Notes under the pieces: generated by a model | The model's input: only the letters and a program-made list of their open reading frames with translations | Told to the model about the DNA's origin: nothing | Database searches by the model: none | Position numbers and translations under genes: made by a program | Shown: in pieces, positions 15,722 to 24,057 of the stretch | How positions within the stretch are numbered: the first letter of the stretch is position 1 | Layout of the letters: every line of letters begins with the position of its first letter | Source of the DNA: Victivallaceae bacterium | Lineage (GTDB): Bacteria; Verrucomicrobiota; Lentisphaeria; Victivallales; Victivallaceae | Direction of reading: 5' to 3' | Length of the DNA: 32,612 bases | Assembly: GCA_021647315.1 (NCBI GenBank) | Contig: JAKIUY010000050.1 | Coordinates: forward strand, 1 to 32,612

Positions 15722-17377
15722 ATGCTTACACAACTTATAAAAAATGATAAATTTGCCCGACGTCAAGGTCCGGTTGTACTGCTGATTATGGATGGCGTTG
15801 GCTTCGGCAAATATGAAGACGGCGATGCATTTATCCAGGCATCAACTCCTGAACTTGACCACCTGCTATGCAGTTGCCCATCCACCAGTCTGCGAGCTCA
15901 CGGGATTGCGGTCGGCATGCCTTCAGATGATGACATGGGCAACAGTGAAGTCGGACACAACGCTATCGGTTGCGGTCGGGTCTTCGCCCAAGGCGCAAAA
16001 CTTGTTGAAGACGCCGTGCAGTCAAAATCAATTTTCAAAAGTAGCGTCTGGGAAGAACTGGTTGACAACTGCAAAACAAAATCATCAACGCTGCATTTTA
16101 TCGGACTGTTTTCGGACGGCAACGTCCACAGTAATATAAGTCATCTGAAAGCAATGTTGGAAGAGGCCAAAGCAACCGGAGTGAAAAAAGCCAGAATTCA
16201 TGCTCTGCTCGATGGTCGCGATGTGCCGGAAACTTCCGCCCTCGAATATGTCAGACCTTTTGAAAAATTTCTTGCTGAACTGAATGAATCCGGGGTTGAT
16301 TACCGCATAGCTTCCGGTGGTGGTCGAATGGTTATTACCATGGATCGTTATAGCGCAAATTGGGATATGGTGCGCAAAGGCTGGAACACTCATGTGCTCG
16401 GCGAAGGCAGTTATTATTCAGATACAGAAAGCGCGATTGTTTCGTTGCGTGAAGAGAGTGGTGCCATTGACCAGGATCTGCCGCCATTCGTTATCTCTGA
16501 CGACGGCAAAACACCAATTGGCCCGATTGTTGATGGCGACTCAGTGATTTTCTATAATTTCCGCGGTGACCGTTCACAGGAAATAACCGCGGCATTCGAA
16601 CAGGATGAATTGGAACAATTTGACCGCAAAAGACGCCCAGATGTTATCTATGCCGGAATGATGGAATATGATGGGGATCTGCATGTGCCGAAAAAATATT
16701 TGGTTGTACCTCCAGCCATCGATCGGACGATGGGTGAATATCTCTGCGTTGCCGGTGAAAAACAGCTGGCCATCAGTGAAACCCAGAAATTCGGCCATGT
16801 TACCTATTTCTTTAACGGTAACCGTTCCGGTAAATTCAATGATAAACTGGAAGACTATATTGAAATTCCTTCAGACATTGTCCCGTTCGAACAACGCCCG
16901 TGGATGAAAGCGGCAGAAATAACCGATGCGGTAGTTGATGCCATCAAAGCAGGCAAATATGATATGATTAGACTTAATCTGGCCAATGGCGATATGGTTG
17001 GGCATACCGGAATATTCCAGTCAGTGCGAATTGCCATGGAAACCGTTGATATCTGTATTAGACGTATTCGCGAAGCCATCGAAGCTGCAGGTGGAATACT
17101 GGTTATTTCAGCCGACCATGGCAATGCCGATGATATGTACGAACACGACAAAAAAACAGGTGAAGCAAAGCGCAATCCAGACGGCTCAACCTGCCGCAAG
17201 ACCAGTCATTCATTGAACCCGGTTCCATGCATTGTATTCGATCCAGAGAGTAACGGTGAATACGAAACGATATTGAAAGAACACCTGGGCATCAGTTCTC
17301 TGGCCGCGACCTGTATTGAACTGCTCGGTTATCAAGCACCAGAAGGTTACGACCCAAGCGTGCTAACATTTAAATAA
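15722..17377 (+). CDS. gpmI: Cofactor-independent phosphoglycerate mutase
   Basis: It interconverts 3- and 2-phosphoglycerate in glycolysis and gluconeogenesis using two manganese ions. The alkaline-phosphatase-like fold shows LLIMDGVGFG near the start (metal-binding Asp), MGNSEVGHNAIG with the phosphorylated Ser at residue 75, the substrate region HALLDGRDVPETSA, IASGGGRMVITMDRY, FYNFRGDRSQEIT, NLANGDMVGHTG and the second metal site ISADHGNADDM. The 551 residues are slightly longer than the E. coli enzyme (514). An alternative in-frame start is not needed: AAGGAAAAATAA precedes the ATG. A 611-bp non-coding gap follows. Confidence 0.96.
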   Translation: MLTQLIKNDKFARRQGPVVLLIMDGVGFGKYEDGDAFIQASTPELDHLLCSCPSTSLRAHGIAVGMPSDDDMGNSEVGHNAIGCGRVFAQGAKLVEDAVQSKSIFKSSVWEELVDNCKTKSSTLHFIGLFSDGNVHSNISHLKAMLEEAKATGVKKARIHALLDGRDVPETSALEYVRPFEKFLAELNESGVDYRIASGGGRMVITMDRYSANWDMVRKGWNTHVLGEGSYYSDTESAIVSLREESGAIDQDLPPFVISDDGKTPIGPIVDGDSVIFYNFRGDRSQEITAAFEQDELEQFDRKRRPDVIYAGMMEYDGDLHVPKKYLVVPPAIDRTMGEYLCVAGEKQLAISETQKFGHVTYFFNGNRSGKFNDKLEDYIEIPSDIVPFEQRPWMKAAEITDAVVDAIKAGKYDMIRLNLANGDMVGHTGIFQSVRIAMETVDICIRRIREAIEAAGGILVISADHGNADDMYEHDKKTGEAKRNPDGSTCRKTSHSLNPVPCIVFDPESNGEYETILKEHLGISSLAATCIELLGYQAPEGYDPSVLTFK

Positions 17378-17599
17378 ACTTATGCTGTTTTTATCTATCG
17401 CAGAAACGCTAAGTTTTCAACCTGCCTTACGAAGTTTAAACGTAGTGAGGTCAACACATGCCTCTATGAATGAAAGGCAATATCTTTCTATTTTTAAACT
17501 AATATTTATTAGTATTTATGCCGATAGGAACTCGCTGGGTACCTACACCTGGGCTAAGTTATTACAGGCCTACAGCCTAAGCCAAGCTTAACGGTTACT

Positions 17600-17621
17600 G
17601 ACACGTGACTTCGTACGTGTC
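17600..17621. repeat. 22-nt hairpin repeat, copy 1
   Basis: GACACGT and ACGTGTC form perfect 7-bp arms around an 8-nt loop. The reverse complement of 23546-23567 matches it at 20 of 22 positions, including the arms, so both are copies of one dispersed element. Confidence 0.7.
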
Positions 17622-17894
17622 TAAAAAGAACTTGTACTGGACAACTATGCAGCCAAACACAACGCGTCAAAATTAGACTGAAGTCTTACGTCAGTATGCG
17701 AAAACAGGATAAAATCAAGTTTGATGTACTTGAAACAACTCAGAAAAAGTCTATATTCAGAGGCGATTATGTTCGTTTTATCAAAGTGTAGTGCCTGAAC
17801 AAAAACTAAACTAAGGACTCACAAAAAAATAACTTGGAGTTTTTGCTTGACAGCGAACAGCTGTTCTGCGTTACGAAAATATTTATATAGTTCT

Positions 17895-17975
17895 ACTATT
17901 GTAAACAGTTTCGTGCCTTGATCAGCAGTCCGCTTCCGTCGCAAAATTCACCAATTTATTTTTGAGTAAGCCCTA
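17895..17975 (-). repeat. About 80-bp dispersed repeat, copy 1 (minus orientation)
   Basis: The reverse complement of this stretch aligns with 28445-28520 over its length at about 75-80 percent identity. The best conserved part is AATTGGTGRATTTTGCRACG followed by GAARCGGACTG. Here it ends just before the ribosome binding site of the gene at 17989; the other copy begins 2 bp after the TauE stop. Confidence 0.75.
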
Positions 17976-17988
17976 ACAGGAGTGAACA

Positions 17989-18723
17989 ATGCTTAACCAA
18001 ACACCGCCACAGCATAACTTTCAACCACAGAAAAAGAGTGGCATCAGTAAAGTCGGCATGGTATTTATTATTATCGGCGTGATAATTGTCGGACTGCTTA
18101 TCGCTGGCACTCTGCTGCTACTGTCCACAGTAAAAGATGTCAAAAACATGCTTGAACCGACGTCTCGGGTAACGGCTTATGTTCCAACCGAAAAAGACAA
18201 ACAGGCATTGGAGAAAAAAGTCGCAGCACTAGAAAAGATAAAGGAGCAAGGCGGAGAATATACGTTTATTGTTACTCCCAGCGACGTAAACACTTATATA
18301 TCAAGCAAAGAAACAGGTAAAGCAGAGAATATGGAACCGAGAATACGCTTTGACATTCAGGGCAATATTCTCTCGGGCATGATCTCGGTTCCGATAACAG
18401 ATGAAGAGACTGGCAAGGTTCAATATTTTAACGGTGAAGCGAGATTTACCGCTGAGCTGATTGGCGGCCAATTGGATGTGCGTTTAGAAGATGTCCTTAT
18501 CAAAGGCAAAAAACCACCATTTTTAATAAGTTTCATCATTGACCAGTTCAAAAAAGTTAATCTGGTCGAAGATATTAATAATAATCCAAAGCATGCAACG
18601 ATCAAAAAACGCCTGCAATATTGCAAAAATTTAGCAATAAAAGATGGAAAGGCCTCAGTTACATTAAAATTCCCTAAACCCTCGGAAGAACAACAACAGA
18701 AAAAAGTAACCAATGAGCAATAA
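17989..18723 (+). CDS. Single-span membrane protein of unknown function, coupled to dxs
   Basis: A 244-residue protein: a short polar N-terminus rich in Gln and Pro, one transmembrane helix at about 24-47 (MVFIIIGVIIVGLLIAGTLL), then a periplasmic-type domain with a lysine-rich coiled-coil patch (about 62-85) and a mixed region ending in a charged, Gln-rich tail. I do not recognise the family. AGGAG lies seven bases before the ATG, a strong site. It overlaps the first 11 nt of dxs, so the two genes are probably translationally coupled and share a transcript. The periplasmic part has a regular alternating pattern that could be a beta-rich fold. A role in isoprenoid or envelope assembly is only a guess from the coupling. 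Confidence 0.75.
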   Translation: MLNQTPPQHNFQPQKKSGISKVGMVFIIIGVIIVGLLIAGTLLLLSTVKDVKNMLEPTSRVTAYVPTEKDKQALEKKVAALEKIKEQGGEYTFIVTPSDVNTYISSKETGKAENMEPRIRFDIQGNILSGMISVPITDEETGKVQYFNGEARFTAELIGGQLDVRLEDVLIKGKKPPFLISFIIDQFKKVNLVEDINNNPKHATIKKRLQYCKNLAIKDGKASVTLKFPKPSEEQQQKKVTNEQ

Positions 18724-20569
18724 TATTTTAGACAGGATAAATTCACCTGATGATCTAAAACAGTTATCAAAAGCTGAACTCGCCGAAAGTGCCGAAGCAA
18801 TAAGAAAACTGCTGCTGGAAACAGTGGCGGCCAATGGCGGTCATCTGGCACCTAATCTTGGTGCGGTAGAGTTAACCCTTGCTCTGCACTGTGTATTCAA
18901 TGCCCCTGCCGATAAACTGGTCTGGGATGTCGGGCATCAAGCCTACGTCCATAAAATTGTTACCGGCAGGAAAAATTGGTTCAAAACCCTCAGACAGTAC
19001 GAGGGCTGTTCAGGTTTTCTTTCCCGCAAAGAGTCTGAATTTGATACTTTCGGTGCAGGACATGCCGGAACCGCACTCTCTGCGGCCGCCGGAATGGCAT
19101 CAGCCAGAGACCACCGTGGCAGTTCTGAACATGTTATCGCTGTCGTCGGCGACGGAGCAATCGGCTGCGGCATCTCTCTGGAAGCATTGAACAATATTAA
19201 AGCATCCTGTCAACGGTTGATTATCATCCTGAATGACAATAAAATGTCGATATCGGAGAATGTCGGGGCGATTTCACGCCGGCTCAGTCGGTTGATTGCT
19301 GGGCAACGCTACAATCGTTTGAAAAAATGGACAAAAAAATGGGTAAAAAAGCTACCGTATAGCGAAAAGATACTGGTATTTATCAGCCGCCTTGAAGAAT
19401 CCACCAAAGGTGTTTTTGTGCCCGGTATGCTCTTCGAGGAATTCGGGATCAGATATGTCGGTCCGATTGACGGCCACGACCTTGATGAACTGATCTCAAC
19501 CCTGCAGGGCGTAAAAGAATTCAATTCACCGGTAATTGTTCATGCCATCACCGAAAAAGGACGCGGTTACAAGCCAGCTGAATCCGCTCCTGAAAAATTT
19601 CACGGACTGGGCTGCTTTAATCCGGCAACCGGAGAAAAAACCGATACCCCGCCACCGACGACCTTCTCGCAGACATTCGGGCAGGCGATGATAGAGATGG
19701 CGCAAACAGATAAAAAACTTAGCGTTATAACTGCCGGCATGACCACTGGCACCGGCTTAACCGAGTTTGCGGCAAAATTCCCGGAACAGTTTTATGATGT
19801 CGGGATCGCGGAAGAACATGCCGTAGTCTTTGCCGCCGGACTCGCGGCTGCCGGTTACCGGCCGGTTGTAGCTGTTTATGCAACTTTTATCCAACGTGCC
19901 CTTGACTGTATTTATCATGACGTCTGCCTACAGAATCTACCGGTTATATTCTGTCTTGACCGGTCTGGAATCGTCGAAGACGGACCAACCCATCACGGTC
20001 TCTACGATCTGCCCTTTATGTTAGCGATCCCCAATCTGGCTATACTGGTACCAAAGAGCGAAACAGAGCTGAAAGTGATGTTAAAATGTGCCTATGATTA
20101 TAATGCTCCGGTAGCAATTCGCTATCCACGCGGCTGGTCCGGCGATATTGCGCCGGAACAATCCATAAATGATATTTCATGGGGCAAAAGCGAACTGGTA
20201 AAAGCTGGAAACAGTGTGGCGATATGGTCCACTGGTCGCGAAATAAACACAGCTCTGACGGTTGCGGATATACTCTCCCGGGATTTTAATATTAACGCAA
20301 AAGTGATCAACACCCGTTTTCTCGCCCCATTTGACCGGGAAAGATTACTTGAATGTGCTGAAAAAATGCCGATAGCAACCATTGAAGACGGTGTTATCAG
20401 CGGTGGGCTCGGCAGCCTCATTGATGAGCAGTTGATTAATATAAAGCATCATGGGGTTAAACATTTTGGCTGGGGGAAACAGTTCATTAATCATGGAGCT
20501 CTGGGGAAATTGCGCAAGCACCATAACTTTACGGCTGAAAAAATAGCTGAAGCGATCGCCACGCTTTAA
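18713..20569 (+). CDS. dxs: 1-deoxy-D-xylulose-5-phosphate synthase
   Basis: It condenses pyruvate and glyceraldehyde 3-phosphate to DXP, the first step of the MEP pathway of isoprenoid synthesis, which also supplies thiamine and pyridoxal precursors. The 618 residues carry GGHLAPNLGAVELT with the essential His at 44, WDVGHQAYVHKI, the thiamine diphosphate motif GDGAIGCGISLEALNN from residue 146 and NDNKMSIS, then the pyrimidine domain with IAEEHAVVFAAGLA (catalytic Glu367) and DRSGIVEDGPTHHGLYD. The C-terminal transketolase domain is complete. The ATG lies inside the end of the preceding gene, and AAAAGTAACC upstream gives no strong site of its own, fitting translational coupling. Confidence 0.96.
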   Translation: MSNNILDRINSPDDLKQLSKAELAESAEAIRKLLLETVAANGGHLAPNLGAVELTLALHCVFNAPADKLVWDVGHQAYVHKIVTGRKNWFKTLRQYEGCSGFLSRKESEFDTFGAGHAGTALSAAAGMASARDHRGSSEHVIAVVGDGAIGCGISLEALNNIKASCQRLIIILNDNKMSISENVGAISRRLSRLIAGQRYNRLKKWTKKWVKKLPYSEKILVFISRLEESTKGVFVPGMLFEEFGIRYVGPIDGHDLDELISTLQGVKEFNSPVIVHAITEKGRGYKPAESAPEKFHGLGCFNPATGEKTDTPPPTTFSQTFGQAMIEMAQTDKKLSVITAGMTTGTGLTEFAAKFPEQFYDVGIAEEHAVVFAAGLAAAGYRPVVAVYATFIQRALDCIYHDVCLQNLPVIFCLDRSGIVEDGPTHHGLYDLPFMLAIPNLAILVPKSETELKVMLKCAYDYNAPVAIRYPRGWSGDIAPEQSINDISWGKSELVKAGNSVAIWSTGREINTALTVADILSRDFNINAKVINTRFLAPFDRERLLECAEKMPIATIEDGVISGGLGSLIDEQLINIKHHGVKHFGWGKQFINHGALGKLRKHHNFTAEKIAEAIATL

Positions 20570-20636
20570 TCCAGAATATATTATTTTTTCAGCATTTATA
20601 TTATAAATAAAACTTATAAAATATCGGAGTCATATA

Positions 20637-20981
20637 ATGAAAAAAATTATTTTATTGTGTCTAATGTCAACTGCCGCCACCAGTTTATTCAGCGGTGAAG
20701 CAATGGACAAATTGCTTGAGCTGCAAAAAAAACATGAAAACAGCATTGCAGCCAAGCATAATTTACGCGTCAAACTGATAACTGAAGATGCGGATATAAA
20801 GCGCCTCCATCAACGCATTATGGCACTGCATAAAGAACTTGCCCTGAAAATAAATGCGAAAAAAACAATGCGCATCCTTATTGCCGAACAAAAGCAGTTG
20901 GCAGCACAGATTGTGCTACAAAAAGCAGCGGTAATGGCTGAATTAAAGGAAGCAAGTAAAAAACTGGAAGGTAACAAATAA
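20637..20981 (+). CDS. Small exported coiled-coil protein
   Basis: A 114-residue protein with a clear Sec signal peptide (MKKIILLCLMSTAATSLFSG, probable cleavage after SGEA), followed by an almost entirely helical, Lys/Glu/Leu-rich region with heptad-like spacing (about 25-114). No family is recognised. The layout recalls small periplasmic helical proteins such as Skp/OmpH-like chaperones, but it is shorter and no motif supports that. CGGAG lies eight bases before the start. It is between dxs (67 bp away) and tsaB (22 bp), probably in one operon. Confidence 0.7.
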   Translation: MKKIILLCLMSTAATSLFSGEAMDKLLELQKKHENSIAAKHNLRVKLITEDADIKRLHQRIMALHKELALKINAKKTMRILIAEQKQLAAQIVLQKAAVMAELKEASKKLEGNK

Positions 20982-21003
20982 AAAAGAGGAAGCTATATCA
21001 AAC

Positions 21004-21669
21004 ATGCAACATTATTCAGCAGCCCTTGATCTGTCCGGCGATGAAGCAGGCCTGGCAGTGGCCGAACAGATATCAGGAAAAATTATAATCGAACAATTCC
21101 GTCCAATGACTGGCAGAAGCTCTGCCGTTTTGGCTTCATGGATTATTGATCTGCTTGGCAAGGTTAATTTAAAATTAGCTGATATTACCGAATGGACAGT
21201 AGGCTCGGGTCCCGGCAGCTTTACCGGTATGCGACTAGCCGCAGCTCTGGTTGAAGGTTTTATTATGGGTCATGCGGTTAAATCACGTTGTGTACCTTCA
21301 GCAATTGCCTTGGCCGCATACAGCAGCCCAGGCGAAATAACTGCGGTTATTTTTGACGGACGCAATCGTGAATTATTACTCTTCGCGGTAGAACATGATG
21401 CAACAGGACAATTGCAAAAGTATGGCACCGAAATTGTCTTTAATGCTGAAAATGCCGCTGAGGTTTTTCAGCAAGGCCAATACAAGAACATTACCGCCCT
21501 GCAAAAGGATGCAACTGCGCTGGGAAAAATTATCCCGCAAAATATTCTTGACAAGGTAAATTATCAGGGACATATCCCGGTTGTGGAGTTACTCAGTTCA
21601 CAGAGCAGTAACTGGAATAACGATCTAACCGATTTATGCTATATCAGACCGGCGGTATTCACCCAGTAA
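21004..21669 (+). CDS. tsaB: tRNA threonylcarbamoyladenosine synthesis protein TsaB
   Basis: TsaB is the scaffold partner of TsaD in making t6A37 on tRNAs that read ANN codons. The 221-residue protein shows the ASKHA-type start SAALDLSGDEAGLAV, and the hallmark VGSGPGSFTGMRLAAALVEG at about 67-86, followed by VPSAIALAAYSS and VIFDGRNRELLLFAVE. The C-terminal YIRPAVF ends the family as usual. AGAGGAAG lies upstream with a rather long spacer. The N-terminus is more divergent than in enterobacteria. It is the last gene before a 660-bp repeat-filled gap. Confidence 0.9.
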   Translation: MQHYSAALDLSGDEAGLAVAEQISGKIIIEQFRPMTGRSSAVLASWIIDLLGKVNLKLADITEWTVGSGPGSFTGMRLAAALVEGFIMGHAVKSRCVPSAIALAAYSSPGEITAVIFDGRNRELLLFAVEHDATGQLQKYGTEIVFNAENAAEVFQQGQYKNITALQKDATALGKIIPQNILDKVNYQGHIPVVELLSSQSSNWNNDLTDLCYIRPAVFTQ

Positions 21670-21890
21670 AAACGTAGAGCAGCAAAGCAGCAACCAAAAA
21701 CTTTTTTCCCACGCAGCCCGAATGTAGCGACGGCTGCGAAGCAGAACAAAAGAAGAAGACGAAGATTTTCAAAAGGTTTACGGTTCATTAAAACCGGTAA
21801 CAAATATTGTCATTCAGAACTCATTGCAACTGTCCAATTGAACACCTTTTTCATGTCGCTCTTTCAGAGCTGTTTATCATTGAAATTCTA

Positions 21891-21936
21891 TTCCCAGGGC
21901 GTTGCCCTAGGCTATTGAATTTCGAGCTTTCAGCTC
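21891..21936 (+). repeat. Dispersed CCCAGGGC-type repeat
   Basis: CCCAGGGCGTTGCCCTAGGC folds into a short hairpin and is followed by TATTGAATTT and a GAGCTTTCAGCTC palindrome. The same order (hairpin, TATTGAATTT, second hairpin) is found at 9131-9180. Such units are common between genes in Lentisphaerota-like genomes; mobility is inferred. Confidence 0.65.
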
Positions 21937-22145
21937 TAAAAAGAGCTGTTCAATTAGACCGTCATGCCTGTTGAAAACCACGAAGTGAACCTACGGGCTT
22001 TTCGTGTAACCTCTAATAGGGGGCACGAACTTATGCCGAGTAGCACTAGAAAATTCAATTCCCTATTAGGTTAAAATATAGATTTTTTTGCTTTGATTTC
22101 GTTTGATTTTACAGCTTTGTTTGATAAATTAAACGTTGTTTATTT

Positions 22146-22288
22146 GTTACTACTCACCTAGTTACGCCCGCTCGTAGTTCCCACTTTAGTGGGTGTTTTT
22201 TCGCACCTTTAGGTGCGTGCCAGCTCGCTAAAGCTCGCAAAGAGACCGCTAGGCGGAACTACAAACGGAATCATACCTGAGTAGTAAC
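22146..22288. repeat. BIME-like nested palindromic element
   Basis: Outer arms of 11 bp (22146-22156 and 22278-22288) enclose a second pair GTAGTTCC/GGAACTAC (22174-22181 and 22255-22262). Inside are hairpins CCCAC-TTTA-GTGGG (22180-22193), CGCACC-TTTA-GGTGCG (22202-22217) and CCGC-TAG-GCGG (22246-22256). The GTAGTTCC heads facing each other look like two REP units in inverted orientation. Confidence 0.75.
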
Positions 22289-22330
22289 GTTTATTTTATG
22301 ATACATTTTAACTCGGAGTTTTAAAATATT

Positions 22331-23437
22331 ATGGAAACAGCAGTTAGGAATACCCCGTTGACTGAATGTCATATTGCCGCCGGTGCCCGAATGGTGCCAT
22401 TTGCCGGATGGAACATGCCGGTTCAATACAGTGAAGGTATTATCGCCGAACACAATCATACCCGTAACGCAGTTTCATTGTTTGATATTTGTCACATGGG
22501 TGAGTTCAGGATAAACGGAGCTGGTGCGCGCACTGCACTTGATCATTTGCTTGCAAGACCAGTCAGTGATCAGCAAACAGGCATCTGCCGTTATAATTTT
22601 CTCTTGAACCCGGCGGGCGGAGTCATGGATGACCTAATTGTTTATTGCATTGCGGATGATGAGTTTTTTATTGTGGTTAATGCAGGCTGTATCGCCTCTG
22701 ATGCGGCTCAATTCCGTCAGGAATTACCTAAGGGAATAGAGTTCACTGATGAATCAGACGCGACAGCAAAAATTGATTTACAGGGTCCATTGAGTGCGGA
22801 AGTTCTAATTTCACTCGGGTTAGACGCCGACAGACTACCGAAATACTTCCATTTCAATAACGTAAAAACAGGTGGCATGTCATGCCTGCTCAGCCGCACC
22901 GGCTATACCGGCGAACTCGGGTTTGAAATATATCTGCCGACTGCACAGGCTGAAAATATGTGGAATTTACTGTTAAGTGATAGCCGGGTAAAACCGGCCG
23001 GCCTTGGTGCCCGTGACACGCTACGGCTCGAAATGGGTTATGCCCTCTATGGTCATGAGTTGAATACGACAGTAACGCCACTGGAAGCAGGCATGGGTTC
23101 GATGTTGAATCTAGATAAATATCCTGAACGGCAATTTATTGGCAGTAATGCACTGCGTGGTCCAGCAAGTGACAAGCAGTTAGTCGGAATTATGCTTGAC
23201 GGACGTCGGGCGGCACGTGAAGGCACCATAATATCTAATATTGCTGGAGAAGAGATCGGCATAGTTACCTCTGGGGCGTTTTCTCCTTCACTAGGAAAAG
23301 CAGTCGCGATGGGCTATATTTCCGAAGATTTCAATTGCGGCGACAAGCTGCTGTTAAATGCCGGACGCAAAGCGATTCCTGGTCAAATAACCGAATTGCC
23401 ATTTTATCAATCAGGCAGTGTCAGAAAAAAATTATAA
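22331..23437 (+). CDS. gcvT: Glycine cleavage system T protein (aminomethyltransferase)
   Basis: It passes the methylene group of aminomethyl-lipoyl GcvH to tetrahydrofolate and releases ammonia. The 368 residues start TPLTECHIAAGARMVPFAGW-like after a short lead, with MPVQYSEGIIAEHNHTRNAV, SLFDICHMGEFRINGAGA, YNFLLNPAGGVMDDLIVY (conserved Asp pair at 100-101 next to the folate site), SRTGYTGELGFEIY and LGARDTLRLEMGYALYGHEL. The C-terminal barrel (GIMLDGRRAAREG, VTSGAFSPSLGKAVAMGYI) is complete. A weak CGGAG lies 14 bases before the ATG. gcvH follows after a 250-bp gap that holds a palindromic element, so the two may still share a transcript. Confidence 0.96.
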   Translation: METAVRNTPLTECHIAAGARMVPFAGWNMPVQYSEGIIAEHNHTRNAVSLFDICHMGEFRINGAGARTALDHLLARPVSDQQTGICRYNFLLNPAGGVMDDLIVYCIADDEFFIVVNAGCIASDAAQFRQELPKGIEFTDESDATAKIDLQGPLSAEVLISLGLDADRLPKYFHFNNVKTGGMSCLLSRTGYTGELGFEIYLPTAQAENMWNLLLSDSRVKPAGLGARDTLRLEMGYALYGHELNTTVTPLEAGMGSMLNLDKYPERQFIGSNALRGPASDKQLVGIMLDGRRAAREGTIISNIAGEEIGIVTSGAFSPSLGKAVAMGYISEDFNCGDKLLLNAGRKAIPGQITELPFYQSGSVRKKL

Positions 23438-23526
23438 TTTTTTTATAATTCTTCTTGTTTTTTCAAACAAAATGACTATTATTCACCAACCAATAATGAA
23501 TAAAACCGGCTTTGCCGGAACTAAAC

Positions 23527-23631
23527 AGTAGCCTGCGACTTCTAAGACACGTTCGTAGTCACGTGTCAAGCGCATGGGCAAATAATCCCTCATGGGGATT
23601 ATGACTTTGCGCCAGGATGTCGCAAACTACT
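23527..23631. repeat. BIME-like palindromic element between gcvT and gcvH
   Basis: The ends AGTAGCCTGCGAC and the reverse complement of GTCGCAAACTACT agree at 11 of 13 positions. Within lie the 22-nt hairpin repeat (23546-23567) and a hairpin with arms ATAATCCC (23582-23589) and GGGATTAT (23595-23602). A separate CCGGC-TTT-GCCGG hairpin (23506-23518) precedes it. Confidence 0.7.
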
Positions 23632-23688
23632 AGCAGAAAATACAATTTCCTGTTGTATTTAATATTTATATAATTAAGGATGACCAAG

Positions 23689-24057
23689 ATGAAGTATTTT
23701 ACAGAAGAGCATGAATGGATTCAAATTGACGGTAATGAAGCAATCATGGGAATTACCGAACATGCGGCAAACGAACTGGGCGATATCACCTATGTTGAAC
23801 TGCCTGAAGAGGGCAATGAACTGATTGTCGGGGATCAGCTTGGCGTCGTTGAATCAGTCAAGGCCGCCTCTGACATCTATTCTCCATTAGGCGGAACAGT
23901 TGTTGCGGTAAATGAAGCGTTGGAAGACAATCCGGAACTGATCAATGAATCAGCGGAAGCCAAGGGCTGGATATGCAAGCTGACAGATTTTGATGAAAGT
24001 GAACTTAATGATCTGATGAAGAGCTCAGGTTATGAAAAGTATTTAAAGTCTCTCTAG
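23689..24057 (+). CDS. gcvH: Glycine cleavage system H protein
   Basis: The lipoyl carrier that shuttles the aminomethyl group between GcvP, GcvT and the L protein. From this start it has 122 residues, opening MKYFTEEHEWI, with HAANELGDITYVELPEEG, the lipoylation site VVESVKAASDIYSP (Lys58) and a C-terminal MKSSGYEKYL. The frame also has an ATG at 23680, but TAAGGA (23675-23680) runs into that codon and sits eight bases before the ATG at 23689, so the later start is chosen. gcvPA follows after about 240 bp. Confidence 0.96.
   Translation: MKYFTEEHEWIQIDGNEAIMGITEHAANELGDITYVELPEEGNELIVGDQLGVVESVKAASDIYSPLGGTVVAVNEALEDNPELINESAEAKGWICKLTDFDESELNDLMKSSGYEKYLKSL

Larger units (their letters stand above)
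17378..17988. other. Long non-coding gap with several repeats
   Basis: No credible gene is seen in about 610 bp; the 69-codon frame at 17382 has no protein character. The gap holds a 22-nt hairpin repeat (17600-17621) shared with the gcvT-gcvH gap, a perfect 12-bp palindrome GAACAGCTGTTC (17855-17866) right after TTGACA, and a repeat of about 80 bp (17895-17975) whose inverted copy lies after the TauE gene. A promoter for the following gene and dxs would be expected here, but none stands out. Confidence 0.6.
21670..22330. other. Repeat-filled non-coding region before gcvT
   Basis: About 660 bp with no gene. In order it holds a copy of an intergenic repeat (21676-21701, AGAGCAGCAAAGCAGC at its left end; matches 203-228), a CCCAGGGCGTTGCCCTAGG-type repeat (21891-21936; related to 9131-9222), an inverted repeat with 9-bp arms CTAATAGGG/CCCTATTAG (22013-22021 and 22061-22069) and a nested multi-hairpin element (22146-22288). 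No glycine riboswitch is recognisable before gcvT. Confidence 0.65.

Noticed and set aside
17382..17591. A 69-codon frame directly after gpmI
   Set aside because: No ribosome binding site, no homology pattern, and it lies in a repeat-rich gap.
22289..22330. Possible glycine riboswitch before gcvT
   Set aside because: The gap to the start is short and the upstream structure is a REP-like palindrome without the conserved glycine aptamer core.
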